Shown here piece by piece: positions 8,588-16,312 of a stretch of 64,000 nt of DNA. Source of the DNA: an uncultured Pseudokineococcus sp. (GTDB lineage Bacteria; Actinomycetota; Actinomycetes; Actinomycetales; Quadrisphaeraceae); NCBI RefSeq assembly GCF_947495735.1, contig NZ_CANMAA010000010.1:1-64000 (forward strand), written 5' to 3'. A program made the translations under genes and the position numbers. Below the pieces are notes generated by a model. It made no database searches, was not told the origin of the DNA, and saw only the letters and a program-made list of their open reading frames with translations. Each line of letters begins with the position of its first letter. Position 1 is the first letter of the stretch.

Positions 8588-9307
8588 TCAGTCCTGCGCG
8601 GACTCCGAGCGGCGGCGCAGCAGCACGACGCCGGCGGCACCCGCGGCCACGAGGCCCGCACCGGCGACGAGCGCACCGGTCGGCGCGCCCTCGTCGACGA
8701 GGCCCCCGGCGCCCGTGTCGGCCCCGCCGACCGGCACCTGCACGAGCTGGCCGCGGACGGCGCCCGCGACGTAGTCGGACGTGTGCGTGTCGCCGAAGAA
8801 CGCGGCCGGGTCGGCCTCGAGGTCGGCGAGGGAGAAGTCCGCGCCCGTGTCCTGGCCGTCCTCGCCCTCGATGCCGGTCGTCATCGGGACCTGCAGGCAG
8901 CCCGAGCTGGTCCGGACGTCGCCGTCACCCTCCGGGTTGGGGAAGGCCAGGCGCGGCGGGCCGGCCTCGCCCCGCGGCGCCTCGTGGACGTGCGTGGCGG
9001 TGGCCGCGGCGCTCTCGTACGGCGGCGTCACCCCGCGCGTCGTGATGTCGAAGCAGACGACCTCCTCGTCGCTGTTGACGTGCAGCTGCATGGTCCCGCT
9101 GCCGCCGGGCTGGCCCTCCACGGGCTCGTTCTCGGCGTTGACGACCATGTCGGGCGAGAGCTCGACGGTGTAGGCGCTGGTGAACGAGTCGGGCTCGTCC
9201 ACCTGCGCCGCGGACGCCGGCAGCGCGCCGGCGGCGGCCAGCAGGCCGCTCCCCGCGAGGACGGCCGTCGTCGTGGCCAGGCGTCGTGCTCGGGTCGTGG
9301 TGCGCAT
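8588..9307 (-). CDS. Surface-anchored CHRD-domain protein
   Basis: This 239-residue exported protein has a Sec signal peptide (residues 1-33, ending ASA) and a CHRD domain (about 45-190) containing VCFDITTRGV, THVHEAP and GQLVQVPV. It ends in a C-terminal hydrophobic helix (about 208-228) and an RRRSE tail, as in wall- or membrane-anchored proteins. CHRD domains take their name from chordin; the bacterial function is unknown. ATG 9307 is preceded by GGGAG. The gene diverges from the ECF sigma factor operon and may be part of its regulon, but this is inferred only from position. Confidence 0.85.
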   Translation of the reverse strand: MRTTTRARRLATTTAVLAGSGLLAAAGALPASAAQVDEPDSFTSAYTVELSPDMVVNAENEPVEGQPGGSGTMQLHVNSDEEVVCFDITTRGVTPPYESAAATATHVHEAPRGEAGPPRLAFPNPEGDGDVRTSSGCLQVPMTTGIEGEDGQDTGADFSLADLEADPAAFFGDTHTSDYVAGAVRGQLVQVPVGGADTGAGGLVDEGAPTGALVAGAGLVAAGAAGVVLLRRRSESAQD

Positions 9308-9595
9308 GGGGGTGTCTCCCTGCTCGGGGGTGCGGCCCGTCCGGGCGCCGCGGGTCGACAGGGGGTACGACCCCGGGGCGGCCGGCGTTCACGGCGATCT
9401 CGACCCGGCGTCCCTCAACGGGCACGCACGACGGCTCCACGTCCGCAGCGCCCCCGGGCGACGTGGTCGACGTCGTCGTCGTCTGCACGGCCCCGCGCCG
9501 GCAGGTGAACGCCGGGGACGTCGCAGCCGTAACCCCTGGCAGACGGGTAGCGTCCGCGGGACCTCCTCGCGGTGACGTGCCGGCAGGGAGATCCG

Positions 9596-10270
9596 GTGGT
9601 CGTGCAGCAGGTCGCGGCAGGAGGGACGGGCGAGGTGGTCCGGTGGTCCGCGCGCAGCCGCGACCGCACCGACCTCCGCGCCGCGCCCCCGCCGGACCGG
9701 ACGACGTCCGGAGGCGACGGGCGGCAGCAGCGAGCGGGGCCGGACGCGCTGGGAGGCGACGGCTTCGACGTCGACGAGGCGTACGAGGAGCACGCGGGGC
9801 CGATCTTCGCCTTCGCGGTCAACAGCTTGGGTGACCGCGGGGCGGCGGAGGACGCGCTGCAGGAGGTCTTCGTCCGCGCCTGGCGCGCCGGCGACCGGTA
9901 CGGGAGCGAGCGCGGGTCGGTGCGCACGTGGCTGTTCGCCATCGCGCGCAACGTGGTGGTCGACGCGCACCGCGCCGGCGCTCGGCGGCCGCGCCCGGTG
10001 GACGTGGCCGAGGAGCGCGACCGCCCCGCGGCGGGCGACGCCCACGGCGCGAGCCTGGACCGGCTCGTCGTCGTCGAGGCGCTGGCGCGGCTCGGGCCCG
10101 AGCACCGCGAGGTGGTCGTGCACGTGCACCTGCTGGGCGGCACGTACGAGGAGCTCTCGGAGCGGACGGGCGTGCCGAGAGCCACGCTGCGGACGCGGAT
10201 GTACTACGGGCTGCGCGCGCTGCGCGCGGTGATCGACGAGGACGGCGGAGGAGGTGGAGACCATGGCTGA
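9596..10270 (+). CDS. ECF-type RNA polymerase sigma factor
   Basis: The protein has 224 residues. Region 2 spans about residues 49-115 (YEEHAGPIFAFAV, then AEDALQEVFVRAW and TWLFAIARNVVVD), and region 4 lies near 155-210 (LGPEHREVVVHVHLLGGTYEELS, then a helix-turn-helix). This is the layout of SigK/SigL-like extracytoplasmic sigma factors. The start is uncertain: GTG 9596 has GGGAG 6 bases upstream, and a GTG at 9572 is also in frame. The stop overlaps the ATG of the next gene by 8 bases, which couples it to its anti-sigma factor. The inducing signal is unknown. Confidence 0.9.
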   Translation: MVVQQVAAGGTGEVVRWSARSRDRTDLRAAPPPDRTTSGGDGRQQRAGPDALGGDGFDVDEAYEEHAGPIFAFAVNSLGDRGAAEDALQEVFVRAWRAGDRYGSERGSVRTWLFAIARNVVVDAHRAGARRPRPVDVAEERDRPAAGDAHGASLDRLVVVEALARLGPEHREVVVHVHLLGGTYEELSERTGVPRATLRTRMYYGLRALRAVIDEDGGGGGDHG

Positions 10271-11009
10271 GCAGGACCGGAGCCACGAGACCTGGGACGG
10301 GGACTGGGACGGCGGCGAGGACCGCCGGGCCGAGCTGCTCGGCGGCGCGGTGAGCGACGACCTGGACGCCGCCGAGCGCGCCGAGCTGGAGCGGCTGCTG
10401 GCGCAGGACCCGTCGGCGGCCCGGGAGCTCGACGAGCTCCGCCTCGTGCTGGGCGCCCTGCCGCCCCGCGGGTCGGGCTGGGACGACGCCCCCGCCCCGC
10501 GCCGGGAGGACCTCGACGTCCGCGGGCCCGGCACCGACGCCCTCGCCGCGAGGCGGCGCGCCGTCCCCGCCCCTCAGCGCGACCGCCGACCGCCGTGGCT
10601 GCTCGGCGCGGCCGCCGCCGCGCTCGTCGTCCTGGGCGTCGGCGCGGGTGCGGGGCTGGCCGCGCTGGGCGAGCGACCGCCCAGCGGGCCGCCCGGGACG
10701 CTCGGCGCCGTCGAGCAGGTCGCCGTCGTGGGCGAGCCGCCGGGGGTCGAGGCGGACGTCGCCGTCGTCGCCCACACGTGGGGCACCGAGACGGTGCTCG
10801 ACGTCGCCGGACTGCCCGCGGGCCGCTCCTACCGCGTGGCCCTGCTCGGCGAGGACGGCGCCGAGGTCGGCTCCGGCTCGTTCCTCGGCAGCGAGCAGCC
10901 CGTCGAGTGCCGGCTCAACGCCGCCCTGCTGCGCGAGGACGTCGACCGGCTCGTCGTGCTGGACGCCGCCGACGACGTCGTCCTGTCCGCGGACCTGCCC
11001 GTGGTCTGA
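10263..11009 (+). CDS. Membrane anti-sigma factor (RskA-like)
   Basis: The protein has 248 residues. The cytoplasmic N-terminus (about 1-115) contains the short acidic helix motif LLGGAVSDDLDAAERAELERLLAQDP typical of anti-sigma-K proteins. One transmembrane helix follows PPW (about residues 116-136), and the extracytoplasmic C-terminal domain (VAVVAHTWGTETVLDVAGLPAGRSYRVALL) resembles the RskA C-terminal domain. It should hold the upstream sigma factor inactive until a signal triggers release. ATG 10263 is preferred over an in-frame GTG at 10254 because GGAGGAGG lies 8-10 bases before it. No zinc-binding HxxxCxxC motif is seen. Confidence 0.85.
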   Translation: MAEQDRSHETWDGDWDGGEDRRAELLGGAVSDDLDAAERAELERLLAQDPSAARELDELRLVLGALPPRGSGWDDAPAPRREDLDVRGPGTDALAARRRAVPAPQRDRRPPWLLGAAAAALVVLGVGAGAGLAALGERPPSGPPGTLGAVEQVAVVGEPPGVEADVAVVAHTWGTETVLDVAGLPAGRSYRVALLGEDGAEVGSGSFLGSEQPVECRLNAALLREDVDRLVVLDAADDVVLSADLPVV

Positions 11010-11911
11010 GCCGACCCGCCGACCGGTGCCGGCGGGTCGGCGCGGCCGCGACGTCGCACCTGCGCCAGCAGCAGCGCGGCGACGACGACGAGGGCGCCGA
11101 CCAGCTGCAGCGGGCCCAGCGACTCCCCGAGCACCAGCCACCCGGCGGCCGTGGCCACGAGCGGGCTGACCAGCCCCAGCACGGCGACGCGGGTGACCGG
11201 CAGCGCGGCGACGCCCCGGAACCACAGGGCGTACGCGAGCGCCGTGCCCGCCAGGGCCAGGTAGGCGTAGCCCGCGACGCTCGCCGGAGGCAGCGCGGGC
11301 GGCGCCCCCTCCACGAGCAGGACCAGCGGCGCGAGGAGCAGGCCGCCGGCCACGAGCTGCCAGCCGGTGAAGGCCAGCAGGGGCACCGGCCGCCCCCAGC
11401 GCTTGGTCAGCAGGACGCCCAGCGACATCGCCACGGCGCCGCCGGCGGCGGCCAGCAGCCCGACCGGGTCCAGGGCCGCGTCGGAGCGCAGGACGAGCAG
11501 GGCCACGCCCGCGACGCCGAGCACGCCGGCCGCCAGGGTCACCGGCGCGGCGCGCTCCCCGACCAGGCGGGGGGCGAGCAGGGCGACGACGAGCGGGGAG
11601 AGCGCGCCCACGACCGCCGCGACGCCGCCGGGCAGCCGGTAGGCGGCGACGAAAAGCAGCGCGAAGAACCCCCCGATGTTCAGCAGCCCCAGGACGCCGG
11701 CGCGCCACCACCAGGCGCCCCGGGGCAGGACGCGCGCCACCAGCAGGAGCAGCACGCCCGCGGGGAGCGCGCGCAGGAGGGCCGACAGGAGGGGGCGGTC
11801 CGGCGGCAGCGCCTGCGTCGTCACGAGGTAGGTCGTCCCCCACAGCGCCGGGGCGACCGCGGTCGCCGCCGTCAGCCCGGCGCGTCCCCTGAGCTCGAGT
11901 CCTCTTAGCAC
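10829..11911 (-). CDS. EamA/DMT-family transporter with antisense 3' overlap
   Basis: This 360-residue membrane protein has ten predicted helices in two repeated EamA halves (WGTTYLVTTQALPPDRPLL, then later GTALAYALWFRGVAALPVTRVAVLGLVSPLVA). It probably exports a small metabolite or drug. The conserved part ends near residue 300. The remaining 60 residues (Ser/Arg/Thr-rich) are encoded antisense to the anti-sigma gene, because the first stop is at 10829. The start is GTG 11911; a TACCCT -10 box 6 bases upstream implies leaderless translation. It diverges from a MarR gene across a shared palindrome, a standard efflux/regulator pair. Confidence 0.85.
   Translation of the reverse strand: MLRGLELRGRAGLTAATAVAPALWGTTYLVTTQALPPDRPLLSALLRALPAGVLLLLVARVLPRGAWWWRAGVLGLLNIGGFFALLFVAAYRLPGGVAAVVGALSPLVVALLAPRLVGERAAPVTLAAGVLGVAGVALLVLRSDAALDPVGLLAAAGGAVAMSLGVLLTKRWGRPVPLLAFTGWQLVAGGLLLAPLVLLVEGAPPALPPASVAGYAYLALAGTALAYALWFRGVAALPVTRVAVLGLVSPLVATAAGWLVLGESLGPLQLVGALVVVAALLLAQVRRRGRADPPAPVGGSAQTTGRSADRTTSSAASSTTSRSTSSRSRAALSRHSTGCSLPRNEPEPTSAPSSPSRATR
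11010..11041 (+). terminator. Hairpin after the anti-sigma gene
   Basis: An 11-bp perfect stem (11010-11020 with 11031-11041) starts directly after the stop codon of the anti-sigma factor. It lies inside the reading frame of the convergent EamA gene. Confidence 0.6.
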
Positions 11912-11939
11912 TGAAGGAGGGTACCTCACCGCTAAGAGG
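11901..11939. promoter_or_regulatory. MarR operator and divergent leaderless promoters
   Basis: CCTCTTAGC (11901-11909) is the exact inverse of GCTAAGAGG (11931-11939). The pair brackets the TACCCT -10 box of the EamA gene (minus strand, 11922-11917) and ends just before the TAGGTT -10 box of the MarR gene (11945-11950). Each -10 box ends 5-6 bases from its GTG start. Binding here could silence both genes. Confidence 0.65.
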
Positions 11940-11956
11940 TCGGCTAGGTTGCCCGT

Positions 11957-12475
11957 GTGGCCGACCACGTCGACGAGGTGCTCGCCCAGTGGTCGCGGCA
12001 GCGCCCCGACCTCGACACCGCCCCGATGGCCGTGCTGGGGCGCCTCTCGCGGCTGACCCAGGTGGTGGAGGCGCGACAGCGGGCGACCTTCGCCGCGCAC
12101 GACCTCGACGCGGCGTCCTTCGACGTCCTCGCGACGCTGCGCCGCAGCGACCCCCCGCACGAGCTGACGCCGGGCCGCCTCGCCGCGAGCTCCATGGTCA
12201 CCAGCGGGGCGGTCACCCAGCGCCTGGACCGGCTGGAGGCCCGGGGCCTCGTGCGCCGGCGACGCGGCGACGTCGACACCCGGACGGTGCTCGTCTCGCT
12301 CACGGAGGCGGGCCGCGCGGCGGTCGAAGGCGTCCTGCCCGACCACCTCGCCACGGGGCGCGACCTGCTCGGGCCGCTCGACGACGACCAGCGGGCGCAG
12401 CTCGCCGACCTCCTGCGCGCGCTGCTCACGGCGCACGAGGCCGCCCCCGACCCCGACCGGACCGGCGCGACCTGA
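11957..12475 (+). CDS. MarR-family transcriptional regulator
   Basis: The protein has 172 residues. A winged helix-turn-helix covers about residues 55-110: ASFDVLATLRRSDPPHELTPGRLAASSMVTSGAVTQRLDRLE forms the recognition region and GLVRRRRGDVDTRTVLVSLT the wing. Long dimer helices lie on both sides. It probably represses the divergent EamA exporter and itself through the palindrome at 11901-11939. The start is GTG 11957, 6 bases after the TAGGTT -10 box, so the mRNA is likely leaderless. The ligand is unknown. Confidence 0.9.
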   Translation: MADHVDEVLAQWSRQRPDLDTAPMAVLGRLSRLTQVVEARQRATFAAHDLDAASFDVLATLRRSDPPHELTPGRLAASSMVTSGAVTQRLDRLEARGLVRRRRGDVDTRTVLVSLTEAGRAAVEGVLPDHLATGRDLLGPLDDDQRAQLADLLRALLTAHEAAPDPDRTGAT

Positions 12476-12530
12476 CCCCCAGCCCCAGTCCCCGCGGTCC
12501 CAGTCCCCCTGGTGTCGGGGACGGCGCAGG

Positions 12531-13172
12531 TCAGCCGGCGGTGACGACCAGGTCTGCCAGGCCCCGGCCCCGCGCGGCCAGCGCGGCGTCGGGCTCGTCG
12601 ACGGCGGCCATCCAGGCCCGGGCCCGCTCGGGCGTCTTGCCGAACTCGACGTGCCGGGCGAGCAGCCGGGCGCTGCGCCGGTCCTCGTCGGCCTCGACGA
12701 ACCACACCTCGTCGAGCAGGCCGCGGACGGCGTCCCACGGCGCCTCGTCGAGCAGCAGGTAGTTGCCCTCCGTGACGACGAGGCGCGCCTCCCGAGGCAC
12801 CGCGACCGCGCCGGCGAGCGCCTGCTCGAGGTCGCGCTCGAAGGACGGGGCGTAGACGACGTCCTCGTCGGCGGCGCGCAGGCGGCGCAGCAGCGCGACG
12901 TAGCCGCCGGCGTCGAAGCTGGCGGGCACGCCCTTGCGGTCCGCCAGCCCCAGGCGCTCGAGCTGCACGTCGGCGAGGTGGAACCCGTCCATCGGCACCT
13001 GCACGGCGACGGGCGGGCCACCGGCCTCGCGCAGCGCCGCGTCGACGCCGTCGGCCACCGCGCGCGCGAGAGTCGTCTTGCCCGCGGCGGGCGCGCCCGC
13101 GACGCCGAGCAGCACCCTGTCCCCCCGCTCCAGCAGCGACACCGCCCGGTCGACCAGCTCCTCGGTGCGCAT
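12531..13172 (-). CDS. P-loop nucleoside/sugar kinase family protein
   Basis: This 213-residue cytoplasmic kinase of the uridine-kinase/pantothenate-kinase fold is annotated in many genomes as nucleoside/nucleotide kinase family (YggC/FrcK-like). The Walker A motif GVAGAPAAGKTTLA is near residues 22-35. VQVPMDGFHLAD carries the conserved Asp and His, VVTEGNYLLLD is the Walker B-like strand, and RRSARLLARHVEFGKTPERA forms the lid. Members of this group often sit with polyol or ketose catabolic genes, as here. The substrate may therefore be a sugar such as fructose or a rare ketose; this is inference. The start is ATG 13172. Confidence 0.85.
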   Translation of the reverse strand: MRTEELVDRAVSLLERGDRVLLGVAGAPAAGKTTLARAVADGVDAALREAGGPPVAVQVPMDGFHLADVQLERLGLADRKGVPASFDAGGYVALLRRLRAADEDVVYAPSFERDLEQALAGAVAVPREARLVVTEGNYLLLDEAPWDAVRGLLDEVWFVEADEDRRSARLLARHVEFGKTPERARAWMAAVDEPDAALAARGRGLADLVVTAG

Positions 13173-13284
13173 GGCGCGCAGGGTGCCACGGGCGGCCGCC
13201 GCGGCGACCGGACCGCCCCCCGGCGAGGTCGCGCCCGGACGCGCCCCGTGCGCCACGAGCCCCGCGGCGGAGCAGGATGCGCGC

Positions 13285-14055
13285 ATGGTGGAGCGGGAGC
13301 ACGCAGGCAGCACGGCCGTCGTGACGGGGGGCGCGCGCGGCATCGGCTACGCGTGCGCCGCGGAGCTGGCGGCCCGCGGCGCGGACGTCGCGCTCCTGGA
13401 CGTGCTGGGGGAGACCGGCGCGAGCGCCTCGCGCCTCGCCGCCGAGCACGGGGTCCGCGCCGTCGCCGTCCGGGCCGACGTCACGGACGCCGCCTCGGTC
13501 GCCGCGGCGCTGGAGGAGGTGGCGCAGCGGCTCGCGCCGCCGTCGGTGCTCGTGCACGCGGCCGGCACGGCGCTGGTCTCCGACGCCCTGGAGACGACGC
13601 CGGAGCAGTGGGACCGGGTGCTGCGGGTGAACCTCACCGGCACGTTCCTCGTGTGCCAGGCCTTCGCCCGCGCGCGCGTCGCCGCGGGGTCGGGCGGCAC
13701 CGTCGTCGCCATCGCCTCGATGTCGGCGCGCGTGGTGAACGTCCCGCAGCGCCAGAGCGCCTACAACGCCAGCAAGGCCGGTGTCGAGGGTCTCGTGCGC
13801 TCCCTCGCCGTGGAGTGGGCACCGCTGGGCGTCCGCGTGAACGCCGTCTCCCCCGGCTACATCGCGACCGACCAGACCCGCGGCGTCCTCGAGGGCGACC
13901 CCGAGACCGCCGCGGCCTGGCGCTCGCGCATCCCCGCCGGCGACGTCGGCGCGCCCGAGGACGTGGCGCACGCCGTCGCGCACCTCGCCTCGCCCCGCTC
14001 GCGCTACGTCGTCGGCCAGTGCGTCACCGTCGACGGCGGCTACACCGCCCTCTGA
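13285..14055 (+). CDS. SDR-family sugar/polyol dehydrogenase
   Basis: This 256-residue NAD(P)-dependent short-chain dehydrogenase has the cofactor motif TGGARGIG (residues 13-20), an acidic residue after the second strand (LLDV) that suggests NAD preference, the catalytic Ser in ASMS and the YNASK active site, and the GGYT C-terminal end. VHAAG replaces the usual NNAG. It diverges from the kinase gene and converges on a second SDR across the repeat array. ATG 13285 has GGAGCAGG upstream. Likely substrates are polyols or keto-sugars, given the neighbouring sorbitol/xylitol-type dehydrogenase. Confidence 0.88.
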   Translation: MVEREHAGSTAVVTGGARGIGYACAAELAARGADVALLDVLGETGASASRLAAEHGVRAVAVRADVTDAASVAAALEEVAQRLAPPSVLVHAAGTALVSDALETTPEQWDRVLRVNLTGTFLVCQAFARARVAAGSGGTVVAIASMSARVVNVPQRQSAYNASKAGVEGLVRSLAVEWAPLGVRVNAVSPGYIATDQTRGVLEGDPETAAAWRSRIPAGDVGAPEDVAHAVAHLASPRSRYVVGQCVTVDGGYTAL

Positions 14056-14112
14056 TCGGCCCCCTCGCCCCGCACTCCGTCGGCACCTCGCCGCCGACCG
14101 GCCCTTCCCGAC

Positions 14113-14308
14113 GGCGTCATGCCGACAGAGTGCGCGGAGATGCCCTCCACCCGGCGTCATGCCGACACAGTGCGAGAAAGGGGCCCCTCCACCCGGCGTC
14201 ATGCCGACACAGTGCGAGAAAGGGGCCCCTCCACACGGCGTCATGCCGACAGAGTGCGGGGAAGGGCCCCTCCACCCGGCGTCATGGCGACGGAGTGCGG
14301 GGCACGGG
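14113..14308. repeat. 42-bp direct repeat array, about 4.7 copies
   Basis: The units start with ggcgtcatgccgaca at 14113, 14153, 14195, 14237 and 14278, with lengths of 40, 42, 42, 41 and 31 bases; copies 2 and 3 are almost identical. Each of the first four contains gtcatgccgacasagtgcg and the middle ones a ggggcccc palindrome. A 15-base inverted partner of the last copy lies at 14069-14083. The array fills the space between two convergent SDR genes and stops at the stop codon of the second. There are no unique spacers, so it is not a CRISPR array. Confidence 0.9.
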
Positions 14309-15133
14309 TCAGTGGACCGTGTACCCGCCGTCGGCGACGAGCACGGTGCCGGTGCAGAAGGACGACGCGTCGCTCGCGAGGTAGACGACGCTGGCGGCGA
14401 CCTCCTCGGGCGTGGAGTAGCGCTGCATGGGCGCGTCCTCGATCCACATCCGCCGGAACCGCGGCTCGTCGACGGGCGCCATCTCCGTCTTGACGTACCC
14501 CGGGGCGAGCGCGTTGACGCGGATGCCGAGCGGGGCCCACTCGGCGGCCAGGGACTTCGTGAGCTGGTGCACGGCAGCCTTGCTCGCGTTGTAGACGGCC
14601 TGCATCTGCGGGCGGTTGACGATCATCGCGCTGATCGAGCCGATGTTGACGACGGACCCGCGGACGCCGTCCGGGCCCTGCTCGGCCAGGTGCGGCGCCG
14701 CGACCTGCGACGGCAGCCAGACGCCGCGGACGTTGGTCTGCAGCACGTCCTGGAAGTGGTCGTCGCTCACCTCGAGCGCCGGCTCGTGGATGCACGTGCC
14801 GGCGTTGTTGACCAGCACCTGCAGCCCGCCCAGCTCGGCGACGACGCGGTCCACGCCCGCCTGCACCTCGGCCCGGTCGGTGACGTCCATCCGCAGGCCG
14901 AGGGTGCGCCGGCCCGTGGACGCGGCGATCTCGGCGGCCGCCTCGACGCTGCGGGCCTCGTCGCGGGCGGCGACGGCGACGTCCGCACCGGCCTCGGCCA
15001 GGGCCTGGGCGAAGGCGCGGCCGAGGCCGCGGTAGCCACCGGTGACGAGGGCCACGCGCCCCTCGAGCGAGAAGCGGTCGAGCACACCGCTGCTCCGGCG
15101 GCCGCCCTCCCCCGTGCCGTCCCCGGCGCTCAT
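14309..15133 (-). CDS. SDR-family oxidoreductase
   Basis: This 274-residue short-chain dehydrogenase is similar to gluconate 5-dehydrogenase and polyol dehydrogenases. It shows the cofactor motif TGGYRGLGRA, NNAGTC, SIGSISAM with the catalytic Ser, YNASKAA with Tyr and Lys, and the GGYTVH end. An N-terminal extension of about 24 residues (GTGEGGRRSSG) is not conserved. ATG 15133 overlaps the stop of the zinc dehydrogenase gene by 4 bases, so the two form an operon. The two enzymes may carry out successive oxidation steps on the same sugar alcohol. Confidence 0.88.
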   Translation of the reverse strand: MSAGDGTGEGGRRSSGVLDRFSLEGRVALVTGGYRGLGRAFAQALAEAGADVAVAARDEARSVEAAAEIAASTGRRTLGLRMDVTDRAEVQAGVDRVVAELGGLQVLVNNAGTCIHEPALEVSDDHFQDVLQTNVRGVWLPSQVAAPHLAEQGPDGVRGSVVNIGSISAMIVNRPQMQAVYNASKAAVHQLTKSLAAEWAPLGIRVNALAPGYVKTEMAPVDEPRFRRMWIEDAPMQRYSTPEEVAASVVYLASDASSFCTGTVLVADGGYTVH

Positions 15134-16197
15134 CGGGGGCCCCCGGCGACGTCCACGACGGCCTTCATGCTCAGCGGGTCCCCGTCGGACTCGAGCGCCT
15201 CGGCGACGGAGTCGAGGTCGTAGCGGGCCGTGACCATGCCGTCGAGGTCGACCCGGCCGGTGCGGGCCAGCTCGATGGCCCGGGGCCAGGTGTCGACGTA
15301 CCGGAACACGCCGGTGAGGTTGATCTCGCGGGTGGCGATGAGCTGCACGGGCAGCTCGACGTGCTCGGCCCCGAGCCCCACGAGGACGACGGCGCCGCCG
15401 CCCCGCACGGAGCGGATGCCGGCCTGGACCGCGGGCGTGGCGCCCGTGCAGTCGATGAAGGCGTCGGCCTCGAGCGCGTCGAGCTCGGCGGAGGCCTCGC
15501 GCGGGTCGAGGGCGCGGGTGGCGCCGAAGCCGAGGATCCGCTCGCGGCGGGACTCCACGAGGTCGGTCACGACGACCTCCGTGGCCCCGCGCGCCTTCGC
15601 GGCCATGGCGACCATCGCGCCGATGGGGCCGGCGCCGGCGACGAGCACGCGGTCCCCGGGGCCGATGGCGGCCTTGTGCGCCGACCAGATGCCGACCGAG
15701 AGGGGCTCCAGCAGACCGGCCGCCGCGTCGGACAGGGAGTCCGGGATCGGGTGGGCGAAGTCGGCGGGCGCCGTGACGTACTCGCAGAAGGCGCCGTCCA
15801 CCGGCGGCGTCGCGTAGAAGATCATGTTGGGGCACAGGTTCATCCGGCCCGCGTGGCACTGGCGGCAGCGCCGGCACGGCTTCTGCGGCTCCACGGCCAC
15901 CCGCTGCCCGATCCGCGCCTCGGGGACGTCGCGGCCGACGGCGACGACGGTGCCCCCCGCCTCGTGGCCGAGGACCAGCGGGCCCGTGACGACCATGTCG
16001 CCGATGTGGCCCTCGGTGTAGTAGTGGACGTCGGACCCGCAGACGCCGACCGACCCGACGCGCACCAGCACCTCGTCGTCGGCGGGCACCGGGACCGGGC
16101 GCTCCTGCACCTCGACGGCGCGCACCCCCGTCATCACGCTCGCCCGCATCGTGCGGGGCACCTCGCCCGTGGTGCTGCTCGTCGTCGTGCTGGTCAC
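15130..16197 (-). CDS. Zinc-dependent sorbitol/xylitol-type dehydrogenase
   Basis: This 355-residue medium-chain dehydrogenase carries the catalytic zinc ligands in GVCGSDVHYY and GHEAGG and the structural zinc cysteines in CRRCRQCHAGRMNLC. The nucleotide motif is GAGPIGAM, followed by VTDL, whose Asp suggests NAD(H). These features and the motif order match the sorbitol dehydrogenase/xylitol dehydrogenase group, which oxidises a polyol to a ketose. The GTG at 16197 is chosen because AGGAGG lies 9 bases upstream; ATG 16149 is an alternative that removes a Thr/Ser-rich tail. It is the first gene of a two-gene operon. Confidence 0.88.
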   Translation of the reverse strand: MTSTTTSSTTGEVPRTMRASVMTGVRAVEVQERPVPVPADDEVLVRVGSVGVCGSDVHYYTEGHIGDMVVTGPLVLGHEAGGTVVAVGRDVPEARIGQRVAVEPQKPCRRCRQCHAGRMNLCPNMIFYATPPVDGAFCEYVTAPADFAHPIPDSLSDAAAGLLEPLSVGIWSAHKAAIGPGDRVLVAGAGPIGAMVAMAAKARGATEVVVTDLVESRRERILGFGATRALDPREASAELDALEADAFIDCTGATPAVQAGIRSVRGGGAVVLVGLGAEHVELPVQLIATREINLTGVFRYVDTWPRAIELARTGRVDLDGMVTARYDLDSVAEALESDGDPLSMKAVVDVAGGPR

Positions 16198-16312
16198 CGT
16201 CGATCGCCTCCTCGTCGCGGGCGGCGCACCGGCGCCCCGCCCGCGGGGGAGTCTGCCGCGCCCGGGCACCGCCGGCACCCAGCGGCTGCCCGCGGAGCCG
16301 CTGGAGCGCGGG

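Noticed and set aside
10829-13189. One 786-residue minus-strand gene
   Set aside because: Only the part from GTG 11911 downstream is EamA; the upstream part is antisense to MarR and out of frame with the kinase gene.
14119-14244. Repeat-encoded protein with recurring MTPGGGAPFSHCVG units
   Set aside because: It is the translation of the intergenic repeat, has no ribosome site and runs into unrelated frames.
14113-14308. CRISPR array
   Set aside because: Whole 40-42 base units repeat with no unique spacers, and no cas gene is near.
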